Of a stretch of DNA of 7,397 nt, positions 1-4,944 are shown in pieces. This DNA comes from Candidatus Bathyarchaeota archaeon. Lineage in GTDB: Archaea; Thermoproteota; Bathyarchaeia; 40CM-2-53-6; RBG-13-38-9. Each line of letters starts with the position of its first letter. Position 1 is the stretch's first letter. The stretch is from the NCBI GenBank assembly GCA_023144075.1, contig JAGLGJ010000052.1, positions 1-7,397 of the forward strand. Reading direction: 5' to 3'. The notes under the pieces were generated by a model. The model made no database searches and was not told the DNA's origin. It was given only the letters and a program-made list of their open reading frames with translations. Both the position numbers and the translations under genes were made by a program.

Positions 1-109
1 TGGTGAGAGCATCCAAAATTGAACCTTGTGTGCAACCATCATTGCAAATAAAATAAGGAGTCACTTAATAATTTAATTGCATACGGGCGTATTCACTTAA
101 TTATTTAAG
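1..109. other. Left-edge stretch without a supported gene
   Basis: No gene can be supported here. A plus-strand frame from the edge stops at 54-56, and a minus-strand frame from an ATG at 42 runs off the edge after 14 codons; neither peptide is recognisable. The minus strand is T-rich at 44-57, which could end the tRNA transcript. A near-direct repeat and an inverted repeat next to the tRNA 3' end are listed separately. Confidence 0.5.
61..108. repeat. Near-direct repeat TCACTTAAtAATTTAA / TCACTTAAtTATTTAA
   Basis: The 16-nt units at 61-76 and 93-108 differ at one position and start 32 bp apart. The second unit ends just outside the tRNA 3' end at 110. A repeat beside a tRNA 3' end can be left by integration, but these units do not contain the tRNA 3' sequence and are too close together to bracket an element, so the origin is unknown. 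Confidence 0.45.
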
Positions 110-111
110 TG
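94..111. repeat. Inverted repeat at tRNA 3' end
   Basis: CACTTAA-TTAT-TTAAGTG is a perfect 7-bp inverted repeat with a 4-nt loop. On the minus strand it overlaps the last two tRNA bases (C72 and discriminator A73) and continues into the trailer. In the precursor it could form a 3'-trailer hairpin competing with the end of the acceptor stem, or it may simply reflect AT-rich sequence. No long T-run follows it directly. Confidence 0.4.
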
Positions 112-208
112 GGCCCGCCCGGATTTGAACCGGGGACTTCCACCGATTTCAGATCACAACATGATAGATCATGTGAGGGTGGCGTCCTAACCGCTAGACC
201 ACGAGCCC
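110..208 (-). tRNA. tRNA-Val (anticodon CAC), intron-containing
   Basis: The minus strand folds into a complete cloverleaf. The acceptor stem is GGGCTCG/CGGGCCC with one U-G pair, the D arm is GTCT/GGAC, the anticodon stem is CCACC/GGTGG, the variable loop has 5 nt, and the T arm is CCCGG-TTCAAAT-CCGGG with discriminator A. Removing a 26-nt insert after position 37 leaves a 73-nt tRNA with loop CTCACAC, so the anticodon is CAC and the tRNA reads GUG (valine). The 3' CCA is not encoded, because CTT follows the discriminator, so it must be added by the CCA-adding enzyme. A spliced reading as Glu or Asp would need a different loop and does not fit a canonical intron. The gene lies alone downstream of the CDC48 operon on the same strand. 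Confidence 0.93.
146..171 (-). other. tRNA intron at canonical position 37/38 (BHB motif)
   Basis: The 26-nt intron gives a textbook archaeal splicing substrate. The outer helix is the anticodon stem CCACC/GGTGG. The central 4-nt helix is CTCA (positions 32-35) against TGAA, with one C-A mismatch at its outer end. The 5' bulge is CA|T and the 3' bulge is AT|C, each cut after its second base, and the inner helix is GATC/GATC closed by an 11-nt loop. The tRNA-splicing endonuclease would release 26 nt. An alternative fold, TCACATGA against TCATG-T-TGTGA, competes with the splicing-competent structure. Confidence 0.85.
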
Positions 209-284
209 TACATTATATAGGCTCAATGAAGTTGCCTAAGATAGTTTCTCATTTCTACTTAGTTTATTGATTTAGAATTGTGTA

Positions 285-294
285 TAGCTAGCTA
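285..294. repeat. 10-bp palindrome TAGCTAGCTA
   Basis: A perfect palindrome in the otherwise featureless 209-366 gap between the tRNA and the winged-helix gene. It is too short to assign a role; it may be chance. Confidence 0.25.
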
Positions 295-338
295 AGTCCA
301 CACCATCTGAGAATGGCCTATCCTATATTTTAAAGATG

Positions 339-344
339 AAAAAA
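339..344 (-). terminator. Oligo-T terminator of the CDC48/winged-helix operon
   Basis: Six consecutive T on the minus strand (CTCCTTTTTTCATC) lie 23 nt beyond the stop codon at 367, and more T-rich sequence follows. Archaeal RNA polymerase commonly terminates at such runs without a hairpin, so this is the likely end of the operon transcript. Confidence 0.5.
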
Positions 345-366
345 GGAGTTAATTAAAGACGGTCAT

Positions 367-603
367 CTAGCGGGATTTGCCTTCTACTAACTCAACCCTT
401 CTTTTCTTTTTCATAAGCCTTGAGACTCTGATTATTCCTATAAGCTCTAGTTTCATCAGTGTCCGATTTACTTCTCTAAAGCTTACATCTCCATAGGAAT
501 CTTTCAATTCTTTATGAAGATCTGTGTCGGCTATTGCTCCTTTCTTCTGCAGTATTGTCACTACTTCGGTTTGGAGTGTGTGGGGTGCCCAAACGGTTTC
601 CAA
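367..603 (-). CDS. Small winged-helix DNA-binding protein (78 aa)
   Basis: This is a stand-alone winged helix. An opening helix (residues about 9-21, LQTEVVTILQKKG) is followed by a helix-turn-helix (about 25-55, with FREVNRTLMKLELIGII as recognition helix and first strand) and a basic wing (SRLMKKKRRVELV, 61-73). There is no sensor or dimerisation domain. Initiation is at TTG; a GGAG overlapping the upstream CDC48 stop codon lies 10 nt before it, and no in-frame ATG or GTG is available upstream. Only 13 nt separate it from CDC48, so it is almost certainly co-transcribed and translated from the same mRNA. It may act as an archaeal transcription factor or, like some small archaeal winged helices, bind RNA or protein. 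What it regulates cannot be read from the sequence. Confidence 0.8.
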   Translation of the reverse strand: METVWAPHTLQTEVVTILQKKGAIADTDLHKELKDSYGDVSFREVNRTLMKLELIGIIRVSRLMKKKRRVELVEGKSR

Positions 604-616
604 TTTTATTTTTCTC

Positions 617-2791
617 CTATGTTACAGGTATTGCAGCTCTTTCACGTGTATATCTTTTTGTAAAGTTTTGATACCATGAGTTCATGTCTGCTGTGATACT
701 TGGTTTGATCTTGCCCATTGATTCTTCAAAGTCGAATAATGTTACTTCGTTTGTTGTTTGGTCTCTTCGTAGGGCATTCATTGCAGCTTCACGGCATATA
801 GCTTCAATATCGGCGCCTGAGTAGCCGGAAGCTGATCTTACTACTTCATCCAAATCAACATCAGCTGAGAGAGGCATTTTTTCAGTATGTATTTTGAACA
901 TTTGTTTTATCGTCTTACTGTCCGGAGATGGTACGAATATTAGTCTATCGAATCTTCCAGGCCTAAGTATGGCTGGATCTACTATATCAGGCCTATTTGT
1001 GGCTCCTATTACGACGACATTTTCTAGAGATTCTATTCCATCAAGTTCTGTCAGTAATTGGCTGATGACTCGTTCTGATGCCCCAGAGTCGGCGCTGCCC
1101 ATCCCTCTTTTTGGGGAAACGGCATCTAGCTCATCGAAGAAAATTATTGCAGGCGCTGCGGATCTCCCCTTCCTAAATACTTCTCGGATTGCTTTCTCAC
1201 TCTCTCCGACCCATTTTGAGAAGATCTCTGGACCTTTTATCGATATGAAATTTGCTTCGCTTTCTGTGGCTACAGCTCTTGCGAGCATGGTTTTGCCGCA
1301 TCCCGGTGGTCCAAATAGCATTATCCCTTTTGGTGGTTTGATTCCCAATCTTTTGAACATTTCAGGATTATTTATTGGCCATTCTACAGCCTCAACGAGT
1401 TCTGATTTCACTCCTTCAAGGCCTCCTACTTCTTTCCAGTGGACTGTTGGCACTTCGATGTAGACTTCACGCATTGCCGTCGGTGTGATTTCTCTGTATG
1501 CATTGGTGTAATCTTGCATCATGACTTGCATCTTGTCAAGAATATTTGGGGGAATTCTTTCGTCTTCTAAATTTATTTCTGGTAGATATCTTCTTAGACA
1601 TTTCATTCCTGCTTCTCTGCATAATGAGGCTACGTCTGCACCGGTGTATCCATGAGTCATATCTGAAAGTTTCTTGAAGTCGACGTCACCTGCCATAGGC
1701 ATGTTTCTAGTGTGTATTTGTAGAGTTTCAAGTCTTCCTTTTTTACCGGGTACTCCGATCTCTATCTCTCTATCGAAGCGTCCAGGTCGACGTAATGCTG
1801 GATCTATTGCGCTAGGTCTGTTTGTTGCTCCTATCACTATGATATTTTCTCTTGAACCCATCCCATCCATAAGTGATAGTAATTGGGCTACTACTCGCCT
1901 TTCAACCTCGCCAGTGACATCTTCTCTTTTTGGTGCGATTGCATCCATCTCATCGATGAATATTATGCTTGGCGCCGATTCTTGTGCTTTCTGGAATATT
2001 TCCCGGAGTCTTGCTTCAGACTCACCATAGAATTTGGACATGATCTCCGGTCCGGAGATTACATAGAAGTTTGCATCTGACTCGTTTGCAACTGCTTTTG
2101 CAAGTAGTGTTTTACCGCATCCTGGTGGACCATATAGGAAGATACCTCTTGGAGGGTCTATTCCTAGTCTCTGGAATAGTTCGGGATGTCTTAGGGGAAG
2201 TTCAACCATTTCACGTATTCTTTGTATCTGTCCATGTAGACCTCCAATGTCTTCGTAGGTGACCATTGATATGCCTTTTCGTTGGGGTGCTGGCTCGCTA
2301 AGAACTTGGATTATTGTACTTTCTGTTAATCTGACTGCGCCTTTGGGCTTTGTTCTGGTAGCGATCAGTGGCACGGCGCTTCCGAATATTGATAACATTA
2401 CAGTGTCGCCTTCGACGAATGGCATATCCATAAATCGCCTTTTAACAAAATTCACGAATTCTTCATCTATATTTAGCCGGACATCCGTGGGTGAGAAGAT
2501 TATGCTCTGGGCTTCTTTAACATCTGCTTTTCTAACATTGATGTATTCATTTAAGGCGACACCGGCGTTACGTCTGAGCAGTCCGTCCATACGGATTGTG
2601 TCTTCGCCTTGATCTTCTGTGTATGCAGGCCATACTACTGCTGTTGTGACTTTTTTCCCATGTATTTCCACAAAGTCTCCAGCAGTTGAATTGAGTTTTT
2701 TCATGGTTTCGTTGTCTATTCTGACCTTTCCGTGACCTACGTCTCTTTGCCTTGCATCTGCGACTCTTAATTGAATTCCGTCTTTAACCAT
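617..2791 (-). CDS. cdc48: CDC48/VCP-type AAA+ ATPase (724 aa)
   Basis: Archaeal homologue of p97/VAT, a hexameric unfoldase that pulls proteins through its central pore to feed proteolysis or dissolve complexes. The N-terminal double-psi barrel and four-stranded barrel (about 5-175) precede two AAA modules. D1 has Walker A GPPGCGKT (221-228), pore loop KFYGE (253-257), Walker B IIFIDE (276-281) and RRPGRFDRE with the arginine fingers (about 334-342). D2 has Walker A (494-501), KWVGE (526-530), Walker B IIFFDE (549-554) and LRPGRFDR (609-616). All catalytic residues look intact and the length is normal. The C-terminus ends AAIPVT, without the hydrophobic-Tyr-X tail that some AAA partners use to dock on the 20S proteasome. 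The ATG start has GGAG 9 nt upstream. It is the first gene of an operon with the 78-aa winged-helix gene. Confidence 0.97.
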   Translation of the reverse strand: MVKDGIQLRVADARQRDVGHGKVRIDNETMKKLNSTAGDFVEIHGKKVTTAVVWPAYTEDQGEDTIRMDGLLRRNAGVALNEYINVRKADVKEAQSIIFSPTDVRLNIDEEFVNFVKRRFMDMPFVEGDTVMLSIFGSAVPLIATRTKPKGAVRLTESTIIQVLSEPAPQRKGISMVTYEDIGGLHGQIQRIREMVELPLRHPELFQRLGIDPPRGIFLYGPPGCGKTLLAKAVANESDANFYVISGPEIMSKFYGESEARLREIFQKAQESAPSIIFIDEMDAIAPKREDVTGEVERRVVAQLLSLMDGMGSRENIIVIGATNRPSAIDPALRRPGRFDREIEIGVPGKKGRLETLQIHTRNMPMAGDVDFKKLSDMTHGYTGADVASLCREAGMKCLRRYLPEINLEDERIPPNILDKMQVMMQDYTNAYREITPTAMREVYIEVPTVHWKEVGGLEGVKSELVEAVEWPINNPEMFKRLGIKPPKGIMLFGPPGCGKTMLARAVATESEANFISIKGPEIFSKWVGESEKAIREVFRKGRSAAPAIIFFDELDAVSPKRGMGSADSGASERVISQLLTELDGIESLENVVVIGATNRPDIVDPAILRPGRFDRLIFVPSPDSKTIKQMFKIHTEKMPLSADVDLDEVVRSASGYSGADIEAICREAAMNALRRDQTTNEVTLFDFEESMGKIKPSITADMNSWYQNFTKRYTRERAAIPVT

Positions 2792-2815
2792 TTATGCAAT
2801 CTCCATTTTTAGTGG

Positions 2816-2839
2816 ATTAGGGCCGATAGCCCTGCTAAT
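2816..2839. repeat. Hairpin in the CDC48 leader
   Basis: AGGGC-CGATA-GCCCT forms a 5-bp GC-rich stem, extended by ATTA/TAAT across a 3-nt bulge. It begins about where the CDC48 transcript is predicted to start, so it could cap the 5' end of the mRNA or serve as an operator next to the start site. It does not cover the Shine-Dalgarno sequence at 2801-2804. Confidence 0.4.
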
Positions 2840-2859
2840 AGTCATACTCACAACTTTAA

Positions 2860-2869
2860 TAAATATAAA
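2860..2869 (-). promoter_or_regulatory. TATA box of the CDC48 operon
   Basis: The minus strand reads TTTATATTTA, a good archaeal TATA box. Its centre predicts a transcription start near 2839 and a leader of about 48 nt before the CDC48 ATG, long enough for the GGAG ribosome-binding site at 2801-2804. Confidence 0.55.
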
Positions 2870-2925
2870 TTTGAGTTGATTTTCAGGCTCGGTTTTATTT
2901 AGAATATTCAATTTCATTTTTTCTA

Positions 2926-3663
2926 TTATTCCTCCTCGAAATTGTTAATTGACCTTCTTATTCTATCTAGGAAGTGGAGGTATTCCTGCATCAGTATCTC
3001 TCCTTGTTTGCTGAGACCGTATACTTGTTCTGAGACTTCTTCTATTAGATTCATTCTTCGGAGAAGGTCGAGGTTCTCGTAAAGTAGCTTTGGATTGATG
3101 AATTCTCTCAGGTATCTTTTTTCTCTTGGGCTCTCCAGCATTGCGAATAGCATCATTCTTCTGGCTCGACTCTCGAATAGATCAATGGTTTCTAATGTGT
3201 CTTTTAGGAATTCGTCCAGATGATCGATTGTTCCTCTTTCTATTTTCACTCTGTTTCTGAATTGTGGCTTGACTGCACGCTTATATGTTCTGCGGCTGTG
3301 CTCGTTGAGTGGGTATACCCATGTTTCCCCAATGTTTGATGATCTGTTTAGTAGTTCAAAGAGTTCTAGAAATGATTCTTGGTCTATTCCGGCTTCACAT
3401 ATAACAGCGGTAAATTTCTCATTTTCTAAACCGCAGATGTCCAGTATTACTTCGAGTTCATCTGGTAGGAACCTGACTTGAGCGTTGACGTATACTTGGT
3501 TGATTCCATTGTTGAATAGGTCAATTATGCCATGATATTTTTGAAATCTTTCTAGTTCGGATTCTTCTGAGGCGTTGTTTATCCATTCTTTGAAAGCCTG
3601 ATAGCTGCTAATGTGTCTTGATTCGGCTTTCTTTGCAGTGGATCCGAGTTGCATGTACATCAT
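2926..3663 (-). CDS. Predicted winged-helix transcriptional regulator (245 aa)
   Basis: I do not recognise a named family. The N-terminal two thirds (about 1-160) are mixed helix and strand, with no cysteine pairs or known ligand motif. Residues about 163-235 look like an ArsR/MarR-type winged helix: SRARRMMLFAMLESPREKRYLREF, then PKLLYENLDLLRRMNLIEE as the helix-turn-helix, then a short wing (QVYGLSKQGE) and a long C-terminal helix that could dimerise. Three ATGs lie at 3663, 3660 and 3654; the first two have AGGA 6 or 9 nt upstream. The promoter carries two copies of GTTAC-N5-GTAAC, one over the region upstream of the TATA box and one at the start site, which suggests a repressor controlling itself. 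It sits alone between the aEF-1beta operon and CDC48. The DNA-binding assignment is good; the signal sensed is unknown. Confidence 0.75.
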   Translation of the reverse strand: MMYMQLGSTAKKAESRHISSYQAFKEWINNASEESELERFQKYHGIIDLFNNGINQVYVNAQVRFLPDELEVILDICGLENEKFTAVICEAGIDQESFLELFELLNRSSNIGETWVYPLNEHSRRTYKRAVKPQFRNRVKIERGTIDHLDEFLKDTLETIDLFESRARRMMLFAMLESPREKRYLREFINPKLLYENLDLLRRMNLIEEVSEQVYGLSKQGEILMQEYLHFLDRIRRSINNFEEE

Positions 3664-3673
3664 ATACAGTCCT

Positions 3674-3690
3674 AGTTACATTCAGTAACT
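3674..3690. promoter_or_regulatory. Operator-like palindrome 1 (AGTTAC-ATTCA-GTAACT)
   Basis: Perfect 6-bp arms separated by 5 nt. The core GTTAC-N5-GTAAC is identical in arms and spacing to palindrome 2. It covers the start site predicted from the TATA box for the 245-aa regulator gene, so a bound protein would block polymerase. Confidence 0.65.
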
Positions 3691-3699
3691 CAGGTAGCG

Positions 3700-3707
3700 A
3701 ATATAAA
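3700..3707 (-). promoter_or_regulatory. TATA box of the 245-aa regulator gene
   Basis: The minus strand reads TTTATATT. It predicts transcription starting near 3677, leaving a leader of about 14 nt before the first ATG. It lies between the two GTTAC-N5-GTAAC palindromes. Confidence 0.6.
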
Positions 3708-3724
3708 TGTTACTTGAAGTAACA
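3708..3724. promoter_or_regulatory. Operator-like palindrome 2 (TGTTACTT-G-AAGTAACA)
   Basis: A perfect 17-bp palindrome with a single central base, directly upstream of the TATA box where TFB would contact the DNA. Its core matches palindrome 1, and the two centres are 34 bp apart. It touches the oligo-T terminator of the aEF-1beta operon. Confidence 0.65.
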
Positions 3725-3729
3725 AAAAA
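3724..3729 (-). terminator. Oligo-T terminator of the zinc-ribbon/aEF-1beta operon
   Basis: Six T on the minus strand begin 9 nt beyond the aEF-1beta stop codon, within an AACAAA-N3-TTTGTT inverted repeat (3721-3735). This suits archaeal intrinsic termination and would insulate the next gene, whose upstream operator starts immediately after. Confidence 0.55.
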
Positions 3730-3738
3730 TTTGTTAGT

Positions 3739-4008
3739 TTAAACTCTCGTAACATTTACGACTTGTATCTCGCTGACACCTTCGGTAGATTTCAATGCTT
3801 CCTCAACCTCATCCATCTTACCGCTGATCTCTTCTGGCATCGCAACATTTACAATTAATGCTACTAGACCGAAGGCAATAGGCTCCTCTTTTGATGCTAT
3901 AATAGGTGCATCTTTTGGCAGCTTTTTTTCTATTTTGGATTTAAGTTCCGATAGATCTGTTGAGGTGTCAGATGGAAATATTTTGATCGATGCTAAGACC
4001 TTGGCCAT
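3739..4008 (-). CDS. ef1b: Elongation factor aEF-1beta (89 aa)
   Basis: Guanine-nucleotide exchange factor that recharges aEF-1alpha with GTP during translation elongation. The 89 residues match the normal length of the archaeal protein, which is only the C-terminal exchange domain of the eukaryotic factor. The ferredoxin-like fold is visible: strand KVLASIKIFP, helix DLSELKSKIEKKLP, the central EPIAFGLVALIVNVAMPEE segment, helix MDEVEEALKST and final strand VSEIQVVNVTRV. The ATG start is 11 nt after the stop of the zinc-ribbon gene, and its ribosome-binding site (GAGGA) overlaps that stop. The pairing of these two genes is recurrent in archaea and supports both calls. Confidence 0.95.
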   Translation of the reverse strand: MAKVLASIKIFPSDTSTDLSELKSKIEKKLPKDAPIIASKEEPIAFGLVALIVNVAMPEEISGKMDEVEEALKSTEGVSEIQVVNVTRV

Positions 4009-4019
4009 CTATTTGTTCC

Positions 4020-4202
4020 TCATGGTCCGATGCTTCCGCATTTCGGGCATTTGTAATCTCTACCGAATAGTCTGCACTTTTCGCAACGCCAGACTTCTAC
4101 GTCACCACAGTTTGGGCAAGGGAACTTTACAGCAGCTTCTCCAGGAATTATTGTTCTAGAACACCAGTTACATTCAGGCATTGCAGTTTTAGTTTCACTC
4201 AA
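4020..4202 (-). CDS. Small CPxCG-type zinc-ribbon protein (60 aa)
   Basis: A compact archaeal zinc finger with four cysteine pairs: C11/C14 (CNWC), C29/C32 (CPNCG), C40/C43 (CEKC) and C52/C55 (CPKCG), enough for two zinc sites. The family is described as a zinc-ribbon RNA-binding or translation-associated protein and is commonly encoded just upstream of aEF-1beta, as here. Its exact role is unsettled. Initiation is at TTG; an in-frame stop lies six codons upstream with no better start between, and the ribosome-binding site is weak (GGTG at 4212-4215). Starting at Met8 would keep all cysteines but has no visible Shine-Dalgarno sequence. It is the first gene of the operon, with a TATA box at 4256-4265. 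Confidence 0.9.
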   Translation of the reverse strand: MSETKTAMPECNWCSRTIIPGEAAVKFPCPNCGDVEVWRCEKCRLFGRDYKCPKCGSIGP

Positions 4203-4216
4203 TTGGTAGACACCGT

Positions 4217-4233
4217 CTCATACAACATATGAG
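4217..4233. repeat. Inverted repeat in the zinc-ribbon operon leader
   Basis: CTCATA-CAACA-TATGAG has perfect 6-bp arms and a 5-nt spacer, the same overall geometry (17 bp) as the operator-like sites at 3674-3690. It begins at the transcription start predicted from the TATA box, so it may be an operator or a 5'-terminal mRNA hairpin. Confidence 0.45.
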
Positions 4234-4255
4234 TTTGCTGAAGAGTTTTCTCCGT

Positions 4256-4265
4256 CATATATAAG
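4256..4265 (-). promoter_or_regulatory. TATA box of the zinc-ribbon/aEF-1beta operon
   Basis: The minus strand reads TTATATATGA. It predicts a transcription start near 4234 and a leader of about 30 nt. An inverted repeat (4261-4286) overlaps its upstream edge. Confidence 0.6.
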
Positions 4266-4286
4266 GGCGTAGATTTCTACCCTTAT
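4261..4286. repeat. Inverted repeat ATAAGGG...CCCTTAT
   Basis: ATAAGGG (4261-4267) and CCCTTAT (4280-4286) pair perfectly. TAGA/TCTA continues the stem after a 2-nt bulge, leaving a very tight loop. It overlaps the upstream edge of the TATA box, so it could be an operator for the aEF-1beta operon. The remaining 4287-4419 is T-rich on the plus strand and shows no gene. Confidence 0.4.
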
Positions 4287-4419
4287 CTTTCCTAGCCTCT
4301 ACAGCTCTTTTCCGCCAAAGTAGCATCTTTTCTATTAAAGTTTGAGGCGTAATCTTTCTTTATTTACGTTCTATTTACAATTCTTTTGATTCTGATCATA
4401 TGCTCTTTAATGTGTGCTA

Positions 4420-4716
4420 TTATTCTGAAAGTTTCATCTTTAGAGAAGATTTGAAACCACGTTTAGACTTTTTAATCACAATGGTGAGATCTTTACCTTC
4501 CTCTGAGACATCAAGAATTGCATCTCCAAGTTGCTCCACGATAGTCCGTATGTTATTGGCTGATTCTCGATCGTCGGTCAATATTTTCAAGGTTTCGCCA
4601 GGATTCATCTTATCCAATGCAACTTTGGTCTTGAGTTGGGGATATGGACAAATTGTACTCCTGACATCCAACACGTTATCTTCTGATAAGTATTCAGCCA
4701 GACTAATTCCCTCCAA
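4420..4716 (-). CDS. TusA/SirA-like sulfur carrier protein (98 aa)
   Basis: TusA-fold protein that would carry sulfur as a persulfide on a single cysteine and pass it to acceptors such as tRNA-thiolation or cofactor pathways. The hallmark CPxP is present as CPYP (23-26, active Cys23), preceded by LDVRSTI and followed by helix QLKTKVALDKM, then GETLKILTDD, helix NNIRTIVEQLG and strand KDLTIVIKK. It has about 14 extra residues before the core and a basic tail (KSKRGFKSSLKMK, 82-94). The TTG start is doubtful: a strong GGAGGG lies just inside it at codons 2-3, which points to initiation further in (CTG codon 6, GTG codon 15 or TTG codon 16). It is divergent from the PLP enzyme, with 228 nt between them. 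Confidence 0.88.
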   Translation of the reverse strand: MEGISLAEYLSEDNVLDVRSTICPYPQLKTKVALDKMNPGETLKILTDDRESANNIRTIVEQLGDAILDVSEEGKDLTIVIKKSKRGFKSSLKMKLSE

Positions 4717-4820
4717 TTAATTCATCGAGATGTCAATTAGCTCATACATTGACAGAAATCCGATGTAAGACTATCTGCTAGACTAGAAACATCATAACAT
4801 ACGCTTGTAAGGATTCTGCC

Positions 4821-4832
4821 AAGCGCGCGCTT
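4821..4832. repeat. GCGCGC motif site 1 (AAGCGCGCGCTT)
   Basis: A perfect 12-bp palindrome in the divergent spacer between the TusA-like and PLP genes. It shares the GCGCGCRCTWA-type core with the three sites further right. It is strikingly GC-rich within an AT-rich spacer. Confidence 0.6.
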
Positions 4833-4867
4833 GTGCTCGTGTAGTCTAAGATATATGAAAGTAACTA

Positions 4868-4877
4868 TTATATATAA
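4868..4877. promoter_or_regulatory. Palindromic TATA box TTATATATAA
   Basis: A strong TATA element. On the plus strand it predicts transcription starting near 4898-4900, exactly at the ATG of the 14-codon mini-ORF, so that message could be leaderless. Being symmetric it might also fire leftwards, towards the TusA-like gene, with a leader of about 130 nt that would include the GCGCGC motif. Confidence 0.55.
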
Positions 4878-4899
4878 CGATGTTAAGTCACAGTAAGGA

Positions 4900-4944
4900 A
4901 TGTCCAACAATCCAAAGAAGATCATGAATGGTGTGATGAAATGA
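4900..4944 (+). CDS. Possible 14-codon leader ORF upstream of the PLP enzyme
   Basis: MSNNPKKIMNGVMK followed by TGA. The ATG sits where the TATA box at 4868-4877 predicts transcription to start. The TGA is immediately followed, in the same frame, by the GTG GTG start of the PLP gene, so ribosomes could stop and restart (translational coupling). It may instead be the old N-terminus of that protein, cut off by one stop codon, or chance. TGA also ends other genes here, so there is no reason to assume recoding. Confidence 0.4.
   Translation: MSNNPKKIMNGVMK

Noticed and set aside
61..108. Attachment site of an integrated element at the tRNA
   Set aside because: The repeated units exclude the tRNA sequence and are only 32 bp apart. 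No integrase or element genes are in the window.
211..220. TATA-like CTATATAATG just upstream of the tRNA
   Set aside because: Its centre is only about 7 nt from the mature 5' end. An archaeal TATA box there would start transcription inside the tRNA, so it is not the tRNA promoter.
894..1463. Long plus-strand frame of 189 codons, and others at 1674-2612
   Set aside because: They are antisense to CDC48, whose two AAA modules with all motifs are unmistakable. The peptides are low-complexity mirrors of conserved ATPase codons.
4737..4925. Minus-strand frame of 62 codons in the TusA/PLP spacer
   Set aside because: It covers the palindromic TATA box and the GCGCGC motif, has no ribosome-binding site and no family features.
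4942..4944. TGA as selenocysteine or another recoded residue
   Set aside because: No SECIS-like structure was seen, the context (Lys-TGA-Val near an N-terminus) has no selenoprotein logic, and TGA ends other genes here. Reinitiation or a simple start at GTG is more likely.
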